Shown here one piece after another: positions 25,936 to 39,117 of a DNA stretch of 64,000 bases. How positions within the stretch are numbered: the stretch's first letter is position 1; the number at the start of each line of letters is the position of its first letter. The DNA is from Clostridiales bacterium (GTDB lineage Bacteria; Bacillota; Clostridia; Oscillospirales; CAG-272): the NCBI GenBank assembly GCA_012840355.1, contig DULN01000010.1, forward strand, positions 62,001 through 126,000, in the 5' to 3' direction. A model generated the notes under the pieces. It was not told where the DNA came from. It did no database searches and saw only the letters and a program-made list of their open reading frames with translations. The translations under genes were made by a program, and so were the position numbers.

Positions 25936-26089
25936 TAGCTAACAAAAAATAAATGTACACAAATTATTGGGATTAGAAATATTAACTATGCACAAAATGT
26001 AGTTTTTAATCCGACTTTTTCCGACTTATTGGTAAAATTTTAATCGTTGCAAAATCTAATCTATTGTTGCCTTGCGCATGTATTTGTTC

Positions 26090-26377
26090 ATTTATGACGA
26101 ATGTGGCAAAAATTTCGCAAGGTAGGGAAAAACCGCGGCTGATGCGTCAACTTCCGTCGCATTTTTGATGCATTTCGCCCAAAGATTTGCTATGCCCAAA
26201 TCCTGCCGGGCGTTTTGCGCTGTCCGCCTGCTATAAGCGCCGCCGAAGCAAAAGCGCCGCGTGAGCCGCTCCTGAGGGGAAATGCCACAGCCTGAGTTTT
26301 GCCGCCAAAAGCGCCTAATCTGCCCGGCAAGCTGCGGCGAAACCGAATATTTCAAAGAAAGTACTTTCGGTTTTTAA
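26090..26377. other. GC-rich island in the spo0A upstream gap; possible small RNA or repeat
   Basis: The 627-base gap 25820-26446 is AT-rich except for this block, which has base composition like a gene but no convincing one. A minus-strand frame of 87 codons (26092-26355) has no ribosome site and no recognisable domain. On the plus strand the block ends in a hairpin, AAACCGAA (26340-26347) with TTCGGTTT (26366-26373), followed by T-rich sequence. This could terminate a small RNA of about 250 bases. I cannot name a known RNA family. Confidence 0.3.
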
Positions 26378-26446
26378 AATTATGTGTTATACATTATAGT
26401 ACAAAACAGCTTGCCGGTGTAATTTTAAATGAAAAGGTGAAACCCA

Positions 26447-27403
26447 ATGAAAACAGCTGAAATACTTGTTATGCTCCCGTTTGATGAGGAGCACAAAAGG
26501 CGCCTTGCCGAAGCTGCCCCGGGCTGCAAGATAATATACAGCAAAGACCCAGCCGACGGCTTCGATGCCGAGATAATAGTCGGGCAGTTCCCGCCGGAGA
26601 GGTTGCATGAGGCGAAAAACCTGCGGCTGCTACAGCTCAGCTTTGCAGGAGCGGACAGGTATGTCGCGCCGGGCGTATTGCCGGAGCATGTGACTTTGGC
26701 TTGCGCCACGGGTGCGTATGGGCTCGCCATCTCCGAGTATATGGTGGCGGTCACGCTCGCGCTGAGCAAGAAACTGCACCTTTACCGCGACAACATGCAC
26801 AGCCGCCGCTGGGCGAGCTTGGGCAAAGTCAGCTCCATTTACGGCTCGGTAGTGCTGACCGTGGGCCTCGGCGATATCGGCGGCTCATATGCCAAGCTGA
26901 TGAAGGCATTTGGGGTATACAACATCGGCGTGCGCCGCACGCGCACCGAAAAGCCCGACTATGTGGACGAGCTTGTGACGACGGAGCGGCTCGACGAAGT
27001 GCTGCCCCGCGCCGACTTCGTAGCGCTTGCGCTGCCCGGCGGGCCTGCAACCGCGGGGATTATCTCGCGCGAGAGGATAGCGCTGATGAAGCCCACGGCG
27101 TTTTTAATCAACGTCGGTAGGGGCACAGCGGTGGACACCGAGGCGCTTTGCGACGCGCTCGAGTCGGGCCGGCTTGCCGGCGCCGCGCTTGACGTCACGA
27201 ACCCCGAGCCGCTGCCGGCAGACCACAGGCTATGGCGCTGCGAAAACGTGCTGATTACCCCGCATGTGGCCGGGCACTACCACCATCCCGCGACGTTTGG
27301 CAAAATTGTCGACATCTGCATCGAGAATATCGTAAACTACCTCAGCGGCAAGCCGCTTCGCAATGTTGTCGACCCCTCCACGGGCTATGCGAGCGTGCGC
27401 TGA
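26447..27403 (+). CDS. D-isomer-specific 2-hydroxyacid dehydrogenase
   Basis: A 318-residue NAD(P)-dependent oxidoreductase acting on a 2-oxo or 2-hydroxy acid. Visible: the dinucleotide motif VGLGDIGGSYAKLM, the region MKPTAFLINVGRGTAVD with the catalytic Arg, Glu in ALDVTNPEPLP, and catalytic His in LITPHVAGHYHHP. The N-terminal half is the substrate domain. The start ATG has AAAGGTG eight bases upstream. The substrate (phosphoglycerate, lactate, glyoxylate and others) cannot be assigned. It stands alone, next to a convergent DUF3842 gene. Confidence 0.9.
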   Translation: MKTAEILVMLPFDEEHKRRLAEAAPGCKIIYSKDPADGFDAEIIVGQFPPERLHEAKNLRLLQLSFAGADRYVAPGVLPEHVTLACATGAYGLAISEYMVAVTLALSKKLHLYRDNMHSRRWASLGKVSSIYGSVVLTVGLGDIGGSYAKLMKAFGVYNIGVRRTRTEKPDYVDELVTTERLDEVLPRADFVALALPGGPATAGIISRERIALMKPTAFLINVGRGTAVDTEALCDALESGRLAGAALDVTNPEPLPADHRLWRCENVLITPHVAGHYHHPATFGKIVDICIENIVNYLSGKPLRNVVDPSTGYASVR

Positions 27404-27446
27404 CTCCGCATTCTTTAGCCGCTTTTATTATTTTAGCACATAACTA

Positions 27447-27884
27447 CTATTCCGGCGTGCAGTCGCTGCACGCCTTTTCGTTTGTGAGTTTTGCAATCTC
27501 TTCGCATGCTAGATCAGCCAAATCTGTGGGCGAAAGTTCCGGCGCGCCCGCGATGACCGTTCCGCAGCGGCTGATAGGCAGAAGGATTCTTGTCGCCTTA
27601 CTGCGAGCCACGGCGGCTGCCATGCGCTCGGTAACCTCGCCGAGCATCGAGTCGGCGAGCACAATCCCAAGCGGGCCGACGATGAAGTCTGCGTTTGCCG
27701 AGCAGACGACGACCGGGTTTTCGCCGGTCGCGCCGGCGGTTGCGCCCGATTTTAGCATGTTAGCGGTGGCGATGCTGTTTGTACCGACCGCGATTATTTC
27801 CGCGTCGGGGAAACGCTTTTTTAAGTTTTCTATAACCCGGCAGCCGATACGGCCGCCCTGACCGTCAATAACTAGTATTCTCAT
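27447..27884 (-). CDS. DUF3842 family protein
   Basis: A 145-residue protein with a Rossmann-like start, MRILVIDGQGGRIGCRVI, then VGTNSIATANMLKSGA and GPLGIVLADSMLGEVT. This matches the Clostridial family DUF3842 as I remember it; no function is known. The N-terminal pattern suggests nucleotide binding. No clear ribosome site precedes the ATG at 27884. It is divergent from the next gene pair. Confidence 0.75.
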   Translation of the reverse strand: MRILVIDGQGGRIGCRVIENLKKRFPDAEIIAVGTNSIATANMLKSGATAGATGENPVVVCSANADFIVGPLGIVLADSMLGEVTERMAAAVARSKATRILLPISRCGTVIAGAPELSPTDLADLACEEIAKLTNEKACSDCTPE

Positions 27885-28030
27885 GTGGTTTTTTTAATAA
27901 AAATTCATTTAACTGACAAACAATCCCATTCTATTATAACGCCTTCGGCGAAATATGTCAATATATGTCGCGGAACAATGGGGCATATGTGGCATAAAAT
28001 GATAAAAAAGCCGATGCGAGGTGCGTTTTT

Positions 28031-28444
28031 ATGCTTGACGCAAACGGCGACATGCGGCAGGCGGAACCTATAGAAGATGTTCCGACTATTAACACAGGTT
28101 CGCTAATAGTCTTTGTCCTCGACGCCGGCGGCGCGCTGCCGGTTACCGGCGCAAGGGTTAGGATATATCACTCCGGCGACATGGGCGGGGAGCCGATCGC
28201 CGAACTAATATCCGGCGAAAACGGCAAAACCGAAGCCATATATCTGCCTACGCCGCCGGTATCGATTTCCGATATCCCCGACAGAAGCCCGGGGGTGTTT
28301 GAGCTGTACGACATTGTTGTTTCGCTTGACGGGTATTTCGACGTGGTGAGCCGAAACATACCGGTTTACCCGCAAGTGCTGTCAATCCAGCCGGTCTATA
28401 TGGTCCCGATGACAAGGCTTGGAGGGCAAAACCCGGGCTTATAA
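28031..28444 (+). CDS. Small hypothetical protein with an Ig/CnaB-like fold, partner of a SpoIID-like protein
   Basis: A 137-residue protein with no signal peptide. Its middle reads NTGSLIVFVLDAGGALPVTGARVRIYHS, then NGKTEAIYLPTPP and DIVVSLDGYFDVVSRNIPVYP. The order (gain of a variable, then modification of an embedded ligand) resembles CnaB/carboxypeptidase regulatory-like beta-sandwich domains. ATG 28031 has GAGGTG eight bases upstream. The next gene, a SpoIID-like peptidoglycan-binding protein, starts 12 bases later, so they probably work together in the cell wall or spore coat. Confidence 0.65.
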   Translation: MLDANGDMRQAEPIEDVPTINTGSLIVFVLDAGGALPVTGARVRIYHSGDMGGEPIAELISGENGKTEAIYLPTPPVSISDIPDRSPGVFELYDIVVSLDGYFDVVSRNIPVYPQVLSIQPVYMVPMTRLGGQNPGL

Positions 28445-28456
28445 GGAGGCGCATTT

Positions 28457-29941
28457 ATGCGGAATACAGTAAAAATACCGGAGCTTATAACCGTTCACGC
28501 AGGGCCGCCGGACGCCCCGGCGAAAAATTACACGATACCGTACACCGATTACATAAAAAACGTCGTCTCGCGCGCCGTCTCGCCGCTTTGGCCGGAGGAA
28601 GCGATACGCGCGGTGATAATTGCGGCGCAGACATACGCGCTTGGAAGGCTCGCCGAAGGGTACTATAGGGGTAAGGGTTATGGATTTGACATCACCGGCG
28701 ACGACGGGCACGACCAAAGGTTTGAGCCGGACGGCTGGGTTTTCGCGAATGTGAGCAGGCTTGTCGACGAGCTTGCCGATTTTTATGCCTCAAGAGCAAA
28801 AAGCCAATCGCCAATAAGGCTTACGTACCATGATGAAGGCGAACGGAGCTGGTCATACGCCCCAAACGATGCCGAAGGCGACGGGCTCACTCCAAAGCTT
28901 GCCTGCCGGCGCGCGCTAAAAGGGCGGACCGCCGAAGAGATACTGCGCAAGGCTTTCGGCGATATACAAATCCTGCGCGGGAACGAAAGGGGCGCCATGC
29001 CCGCGCGCTGCCCGCTCTCGGCGGGCGACAGGGGCATGGACGTCGCCGAGCTTCAGCGAAGGCTTAACCTTATCTCAACCTCATTTGCCGGCATCCCGAA
29101 GGTTAACCCCGCGGAAAGCTATTACGGCCGCTCCACCGAAAATGCTGTGCGCGCCTTCCAGCGCATTTTTGAGCTGCCCGATACGGGGAGGGCCGATAGG
29201 GCGACGCTGCGCCGCATAAAAACCGTCTACGATTTGGTGCGGCGGCTCCTAAAGTGCCGCGAGGCTTGGCGCTTGCCTTACCCGCTTCCCACGCCGCGGA
29301 CGGTGCCACAAAAAGAAGGCCAAGAGGGAGAAACGCCGTTTAGGACGCTCACCGAAAGCGATTCCGGCGAGGATGTGCGCTTCGCGCAAAACCTTCTCAA
29401 TATCGCCGCGCTTTACACCCGCACAGTAAAACCGGTCCCGCCGACGGGAGTTTACGACCGCGCAACCACCGAGTCGGTGGTGGATTTCCAGCTTACATAC
29501 GGTTTGCCGCCAACCGGCGACATCGACCTTGAAACCTACGAGGCGCTGCTCAGCTTGTATAATGTGGCATACGCGCGGCTGAACGCCAGCGCGTTTATCC
29601 CACAAGCAGTGCCGTTCGGGGGCAGGGAGCTGCGGCTTGGCTCGCGAGGCGACGACGTCTATTGGCTGCAGACCTACCTGAACTGCGCCGCCGACCTTTA
29701 TGGCGATGTTGTGGGAAGGGTGAGGGTCACCGGCACATACGACGCCGAAACCCGCGAGGCTGTCAGGGCGGTTCAGCAAATCCACGGGCTTGAGCCGACA
29801 GGCATTGTCAAGGAAGGCGACTGGGCTATAATCGCCGCGTTATACAACGACTGCGCGGCGGCAAGATTCCTCGAACCGGGCATATTACCGCCAAGCTTGC
29901 CGCGAGGCCAACGCCGGATAGACGGCGAGGTGATGTATTAG
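28457..29941 (+). CDS. SpoIID-like domain protein with three peptidoglycan-binding domains
   Basis: A 494-residue protein. Residues about 28-62 (YTDYIKNVVSRAVSPLWPEE, then AIRAVIIAAQTYALGRL) match the core of the SpoIID/LytB domain, which in SpoIID is a lytic transglycosylase. A poorly recognised stretch follows. Three PG_binding_1 domains come next, each with the pattern D-V-x-x-L-Q/Q...YDxxT/AV-x-x-F-Q: about residues 190-255, 296-365 and 392-460. There is no signal peptide, as in several spore-coat or mother-cell proteins. Ribosome site AAGGAGG. Probably a cortex or peptidoglycan-acting sporulation protein; the sigma factor is unknown. Confidence 0.75.
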   Translation: MRNTVKIPELITVHAGPPDAPAKNYTIPYTDYIKNVVSRAVSPLWPEEAIRAVIIAAQTYALGRLAEGYYRGKGYGFDITGDDGHDQRFEPDGWVFANVSRLVDELADFYASRAKSQSPIRLTYHDEGERSWSYAPNDAEGDGLTPKLACRRALKGRTAEEILRKAFGDIQILRGNERGAMPARCPLSAGDRGMDVAELQRRLNLISTSFAGIPKVNPAESYYGRSTENAVRAFQRIFELPDTGRADRATLRRIKTVYDLVRRLLKCREAWRLPYPLPTPRTVPQKEGQEGETPFRTLTESDSGEDVRFAQNLLNIAALYTRTVKPVPPTGVYDRATTESVVDFQLTYGLPPTGDIDLETYEALLSLYNVAYARLNASAFIPQAVPFGGRELRLGSRGDDVYWLQTYLNCAADLYGDVVGRVRVTGTYDAETREAVRAVQQIHGLEPTGIVKEGDWAIIAALYNDCAAARFLEPGILPPSLPRGQRRIDGEVMY

Positions 29942-29959
29942 CGCGCTCCCGGGAGCGCG
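29942..29959 (+). terminator. Perfect 18-base palindrome after the SpoIID-like gene
   Basis: CGCGCTCCC followed directly by GGGAGCGCG, immediately after the stop codon. There is no T run, so it may be a weak terminator, a 3' protective hairpin or a protein site. Confidence 0.4.
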
Positions 29960-30083
29960 ATTCCCCCAGAACATATAAGGCAGCCGATTTCGCCGCTTGG
30001 AAAAGACGAAGGAAGAATATACCAGTTAAAGGAAAATTGAGAAAAAACATATCCAAAATAGATTGAGGGACATATTTTAAGAT

Positions 30084-30114
30084 AACCGTCCGTAACAGCG
30101 GACGGTTTTTTTAT
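30084..30114 (+). terminator. Rho-independent terminator before the ctsR promoter
   Basis: Stem AACCGTCCG (30084-30092) with CGGACGGTT (30099-30107), followed by a T run up to 30112. It isolates the heat-shock operon from upstream transcription. Confidence 0.85.
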
Positions 30115-30187
30115 TTTGACTATCTTTGACTTTGACTATCTTTGACTTTTATCATATAATGAATATGCAAAGTCAAAGAAGGTCAAA
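30115..30187 (+). promoter_or_regulatory. ctsR operon promoter with three CtsR operators
   Basis: Promoter TTGACT (30132-30137), 17 bases, TATAAT (30155-30160). CtsR boxes have two 7-base half-sites spaced by 3. Two read TTTGACT-ATC-TTTGACT (30115-30131 and 30131-30147), overlapping the -35. The third is AGTCAAA-GAA-GGTCAAA (30171-30187), just after the start site. All match the known CtsR consensus (RGTCAAANNNRGTCAAA, either strand). Confidence 0.9.
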
Positions 30188-30210
30188 CTAGTGGCGGAGG
30201 TGGTCAGCGG

Positions 30211-30639
30211 TTGCTTTTGGCAGACGAGATTGCACGCTTTATCGAGAACATGCTTGCCGAGGCGGGCGGCTGCCTTGAGATTTGCCGCAACGACTTGGCG
30301 GGCAAAATCGGCTGCGTCCCGAGCCAGATTAGCTATGTGATAACGTCACGGTTTACACCCGACCGCGGCTATATAATAGAAAGCAGGAGAGGCGGCGGCG
30401 GGTATATTAGGATTATAAAGAAAGAGTTTCATAAAAACCAGTATATAATGCATTTTATACAGGCGGTAGGCGGCGAAATCAGCGCCGAAAACGCGGCGGT
30501 GTTCGTGAGGAACCTTGAAGGACACGGCATCGTTTCGGCGCGCGAGGCGGCGATTATAATAGCCGCCTCGCAGGCGGTGAACGACAATGCGACACGCGCC
30601 GAGCTGCTAAAGAACGTCGCGGTGACACTGATGAAGTGA
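30211..30639 (+). CDS. ctsR: Heat-shock repressor CtsR
   Basis: Represses class III heat-shock genes (clp) by binding the heptad repeats just upstream. The 142 residues show the N-terminal winged HTH, DLAGKIGCVPSQISYVITSRF, and the glycine-rich wing ESRRGGGGYIRI, both diagnostic. The C-terminal part is the dimer domain that McsB phosphorylates. The start is TTG 30211 with GGAGGTGG eight bases upstream. First gene of ctsR-mcsA-mcsB-clpC. Confidence 0.94.
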   Translation: MLLADEIARFIENMLAEAGGCLEICRNDLAGKIGCVPSQISYVITSRFTPDRGYIIESRRGGGGYIRIIKKEFHKNQYIMHFIQAVGGEISAENAAVFVRNLEGHGIVSAREAAIIIAASQAVNDNATRAELLKNVAVTLMK

Positions 30640-30690
30640 CCGCGGCGCCGGAAGCTTGGTTAACTTAAGAAACAAAAGGGGTAATGATAG

Positions 30691-31092
30691 ATGCTTTGCC
30701 AAAAATGCAAAATGAAACAGGCGAATGTCTTTTTCAAGCAGACGATAAACGGCAAGACCACTCAGCTCTGCCTCTGCGAGGACTGCGCCGCCGAAAGCGG
30801 CATAGGGTTTGATTTCGGATTTGGGCTTGGCAAATCGTTCATGCCGGGGCTTTTCGGCAGCGTGTTTGAAGCGCTCTCCGACGGGATTTCCTCGGACTTT
30901 TTGGGAAGCCAAAGCACGTTTACAGAAAAACGCTGCCCCATGTGCGGCGCCTCATTTGTCGACATTACGCACAGCGGCAAAGTCGGCTGCGCGAAATGCT
31001 ACGAGACTTTTGCGCCGGAGCTTTCGGGCACTCTGCAGGGCATTCACGGGAATGTCAAACACATTGGCAGAAGGCCTAAGAGGATTGCATAA
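30691..31092 (+). CDS. mcsA: McsA, activator of the McsB arginine kinase (short form)
   Basis: A 133-residue zinc-finger protein with CxxC pairs in MLCQKCKMKQA, LCLCEDCAAE, RCPMCGASF and VGCAKCYETF, ending GIHGNVKHIGRRPKRIA. The family normally continues with a UVR domain (total about 170-185 residues); here the stop comes right after the zinc part, and no UVR-coding sequence follows in another frame. It is expected to activate McsB. Located 51 bases after ctsR. Confidence 0.9.
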   Translation: MLCQKCKMKQANVFFKQTINGKTTQLCLCEDCAAESGIGFDFGFGLGKSFMPGLFGSVFEALSDGISSDFLGSQSTFTEKRCPMCGASFVDITHSGKVGCAKCYETFAPELSGTLQGIHGNVKHIGRRPKRIA

Positions 31093-31138
31093 ACGCGCGC
31101 GGCGCGAACAAAAATTTAAAAAACGGAGGAATGAGAGT

Positions 31139-32146
31139 ATGGCATGGTACAATTCGCCCGGCCCGGAAAACGATGTGGTGATAAGCTCTCGGATTAGGTT
31201 TGCGCGCAACCTCGCGGGTTACCCGTTCACCTCTAGGCTGACCCCGCAGAAGGCGCGCGACGTTATCGTTGAGGCTTCAGCCGCGCTGACCGGCGGCGAT
31301 AAGAAATATAAAGTAATCGATTTTACCCAGCTTACGCCCGCCGAAGCGCGTTCGTACGTCGAAAACCACAGCGTCAGCCCGGAGTTTATCGAGAGCAGGC
31401 TGCCCCGCGCGCTTGTCGAGAACGAAGAAGAGGGCGTCGCGGTGATGCTTTGCGAGGAGGACCACATCAGACTGCAAGTGCTGCGTCCGGGGCTTGCGCT
31501 GCGCGAGGCGTATGAGAAGGCGTGCGAGCTTGACGACAGGCTCAGCGCCGCGGCAGACATAGCGTGGGACGAGAACCTCGGCTACCTCACGCATTGCCCG
31601 ACAAACCTCGGAACCGGCATGCGCGCGTCAGTAATGATGTTCTTGCCCGCGATGACGCTGAACAAGCAGATAGGCGCGCTAGCCTCATCGCTGTCCAAGC
31701 TCGGGCTTACGATGCGCGGGCTTTACGGCGAGGGCAGCGAAGCCGACGGGTTTATGTACCAGATTTCAAACCAGGTAACGCTCGGCATTACCGAGGAGAA
31801 CACCATAAAGAAGCTGTCGGACGTCGTTTTGCAGATAATCGCGCGCGAGCGGCAGCTCCGCGCCTCGATGATGAGCGACGCGCCCGACAGGATTACCGAC
31901 ACGGTCATGCGCTCGGTAGGCGCGCTCCGGTACGCGCACATGATGTCTAGCGATGAGTTTCTCAAGCATTTTGCATATGTAAGGCTTGGCATCTCGCTCG
32001 GCATTGTCAAAGACATAAGCTACGAAAAGCTTGGCAGCCTGCTTGTGGAGGTCATGCCGGCAACGCTGACGCTCAAGGCAGGCCACGAGCTAGGCCCAAC
32101 CGAACGCGACCTTGCGCGCGCGAAATATATAAGGGAAACGATTTAG
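31139..32146 (+). CDS. mcsB: Protein arginine kinase McsB
   Basis: Phosphorylates arginines on CtsR and on proteins to be degraded by ClpCP. The 335 residues belong to the ATP:guanido phosphotransferase fold: N-terminal VVISSRIRFARNLAGYPF, then LPRALVENEEEGVAVMLCEEDH, YLTHCPTNLGTGMRASVMM with the catalytic Cys region, and GEGSEADGFMYQISNQVTLG. ATG 31139 follows CGGAGGA; a longer in-frame start at 30809 would overlap mcsA wholly and is rejected. Confidence 0.95.
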   Translation: MAWYNSPGPENDVVISSRIRFARNLAGYPFTSRLTPQKARDVIVEASAALTGGDKKYKVIDFTQLTPAEARSYVENHSVSPEFIESRLPRALVENEEEGVAVMLCEEDHIRLQVLRPGLALREAYEKACELDDRLSAAADIAWDENLGYLTHCPTNLGTGMRASVMMFLPAMTLNKQIGALASSLSKLGLTMRGLYGEGSEADGFMYQISNQVTLGITEENTIKKLSDVVLQIIARERQLRASMMSDAPDRITDTVMRSVGALRYAHMMSSDEFLKHFAYVRLGISLGIVKDISYEKLGSLLVEVMPATLTLKAGHELGPTERDLARAKYIRETI

Positions 32147-32188
32147 CGCGCGCTGTCGCATCTTATACGAAAAGGAGCAGGTGGAAAA

Positions 32189-34780
<2,592 letters not shown>

Positions 34781-34803
34781 AGCCGGCTGAAAATATAAAG
34801 CGC

Positions 34804-34838
34804 ATACCGGGAAAACTAACCGGTATTCGTTTTTTGAA
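34804..34838 (+). terminator. Terminator after clpC
   Basis: Stem ATACCGG (34804-34810) with CCGGTAT (34820-34826), 9-base loop, followed by TCGTTTTTT. It ends the heat-shock operon. Confidence 0.75.
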
Positions 34839-34879
34839 TATTTGCCTCTTTTCGGTTTTGTGATATGATATAAGAAAGC

Positions 34880-35650
34880 CTATAGCCACCGCAGGATGGT
34901 GACGAACATCCTGCCGCTGCGCGAGGCGCCGCCAAGCTCCTTTATCAGCGAGCGGCCCATGCCCCGCAGCGTAATCCTGTCGCCTTCTGCGACCGGCGCG
35001 TCGGGTTTTTCGCAGAGGCGGTTGTTGATGAACACCAGCCCTCGCTCTACCGCTTCGGCGGCTTTTCCGCGCGGGAGGGAAAACGCCGCCCCGACTATTG
35101 CGTCGAGCCTCGGCGAGGCTACCGTGTCGCGAATCTCGCGCATGGCTTGCGGCGGCGGGCAAAGCTCGGAAAGCGCAATCTCTTTGCACTCGAGCGGCGC
35201 GCGCCCGGCTTTGCTAAAGTCGCGCAGCACAAGAGGCAGCGAGTCGCGCAGCAGCACAATATCCGCGTAACCCTCGTTTACTAAAATGTCGCCGAACGAC
35301 TCGCGCCGCATGCCAAGTCCCATCAGCGCGCCGAGGTAGTCGCGATGCGTTAGCCTGTCGTCCGAGCGCACTGTGGCGCGGATAGCCGCAACTGGCGACT
35401 CGGAGGGGTTTTGGGAAAAGTATTCTAAGGGGTCCTCGATATAGCCGGGGTAAAAGCATAACACCCGCCGCTCTGCGTCTTCGTAGCCGCCGAAAAAGAA
35501 AGCGCGCGCAATCTTTTCCCGCTTTATCCACGCGTCGAGCGCCGACTGCTGCGCGAGGTCCAAAAACGGCGTGTTTGTAAACATGTAATATACACAAGAC
35601 GCGCGGTATTTGTCGGCGGCGCGGTTTATAAGCAGCCGTAACTCGTCCAT
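34880..35650 (-). CDS. ylmH: YlmH-type S4 RNA-binding protein
   Basis: A 256-residue protein of the YlmH family (ribosome-associated, cell-division neighbourhood in many Firmicutes). It has the N-terminal AFFFGGYEDAERRVLCFYP, central LTHRDYLGALMGLGMRRESFGDI, and a C-terminal S4 domain with SPRLDAIVGAAFSLPRGKA and AVERGLVFINNRL. It binds stalled large ribosomal subunits in Bacillus (RqcP). It overlaps trmL by one base (TAATG), so the two are coupled. Confidence 0.9.
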   Translation of the reverse strand: MDELRLLINRAADKYRASCVYYMFTNTPFLDLAQQSALDAWIKREKIARAFFFGGYEDAERRVLCFYPGYIEDPLEYFSQNPSESPVAAIRATVRSDDRLTHRDYLGALMGLGMRRESFGDILVNEGYADIVLLRDSLPLVLRDFSKAGRAPLECKEIALSELCPPPQAMREIRDTVASPRLDAIVGAAFSLPRGKAAEAVERGLVFINNRLCEKPDAPVAEGDRITLRGMGRSLIKELGGASRSGRMFVTILRWL

Positions 35651-36168
35651 TATGCTTTACCGTATTCTTCCGCAAGGTTGCGTGGGGACGACTTCTCAAG
35701 CCCTTCGTAGTCCCTTTGCCGCAGCACTTCGTATGCCGCGACCGCGACCGAGTTTGAAAGGTTGAGGCTGCGCAGCGACTCGCGCATGGGGATGCGCACG
35801 CAGCGGCTGTATCGCTCGGCGAGCAGCTCCTCCGGAAGCCCGCGCGTCTCTTTGCCGAACACAAGGAACACGCGCTTGGGGTATATTATATCGGAATGCG
35901 CACGCGGCCCCTTGGTGGTGAAAAAGTAAAGCTCCTCGCCCTCAGCGAGGCGCAAAAACTCGGCGAGGTTTTCGTAATAGGTAATATCGAGCTTGTCCCA
36001 ATAGTCAAGCCCCGCGCGCTTGAGCTTGCTGTCGGTAATGGTGAACCCGAGCGGTTTTACAAGGTGCAGCGACGCGCCGATGGCGGCGCAGGTGCGGGCG
36101 ATGTTGCCGGTGTTTTGTGGGATTTCCGGCTCGACTAAAACGATATTGATGTCATTTTTGGTTTGCAT
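35650..36168 (-). CDS. trmL: tRNA (cytidine/uridine-34 2'-O) methyltransferase TrmL
   Basis: SPOUT-class enzyme that methylates the ribose at the wobble base of some tRNAs using SAM. The 172 residues show the motif 1 region VEPEIPQNTGNIARTCA, motif 2 LVFGKETRGLPEELL and motif 3 IPMRESLRSLNLSNSVAVAAYE, the knot signature. Length is normal. Coupled to ylmH. Confidence 0.94.
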   Translation of the reverse strand: MQTKNDINIVLVEPEIPQNTGNIARTCAAIGASLHLVKPLGFTITDSKLKRAGLDYWDKLDITYYENLAEFLRLAEGEELYFFTTKGPRAHSDIIYPKRVFLVFGKETRGLPEELLAERYSRCVRIPMRESLRSLNLSNSVAVAAYEVLRQRDYEGLEKSSPRNLAEEYGKA

Positions 36169-36307
36169 GCATATATTTTAACGCCAAGGCTTTATTTTTT
36201 CAATAGATTTATTTACAGAATATTATCATATAACTTCCTTTTTGGCGTTATAATCATTAAGTTAGCAGTAGTATTTTGATTACAAAAAACACGAGGATAG
36301 ATTATAA

Positions 36308-39052
<2,745 letters not shown>

Positions 39053-39117
39053 AATAAAACCGGCACGCTATAAAGCGCGCCGGCAGCTTGCGAGGCGTGG
39101 AGGAGTGGGTAAGGGAA

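Noticed and set aside
26092..26355. Minus-strand 87-codon frame in the spo0A upstream gap
   Set aside because: There is no ribosome site, no domain and no partner; the region is better described as a possible RNA or repeat.
30115..30187. Short repeated units (TTTGACT) as a possible CRISPR or satellite
   Set aside because: Spacing is 3 bases with 7-base units and matches CtsR boxes; there are no spacers of CRISPR size.
30809..31138. N-terminal extension of McsB to 30809
   Set aside because: It would overlap mcsA in another frame, while ATG 31139 has a proper ribosome site and the normal McsB start.
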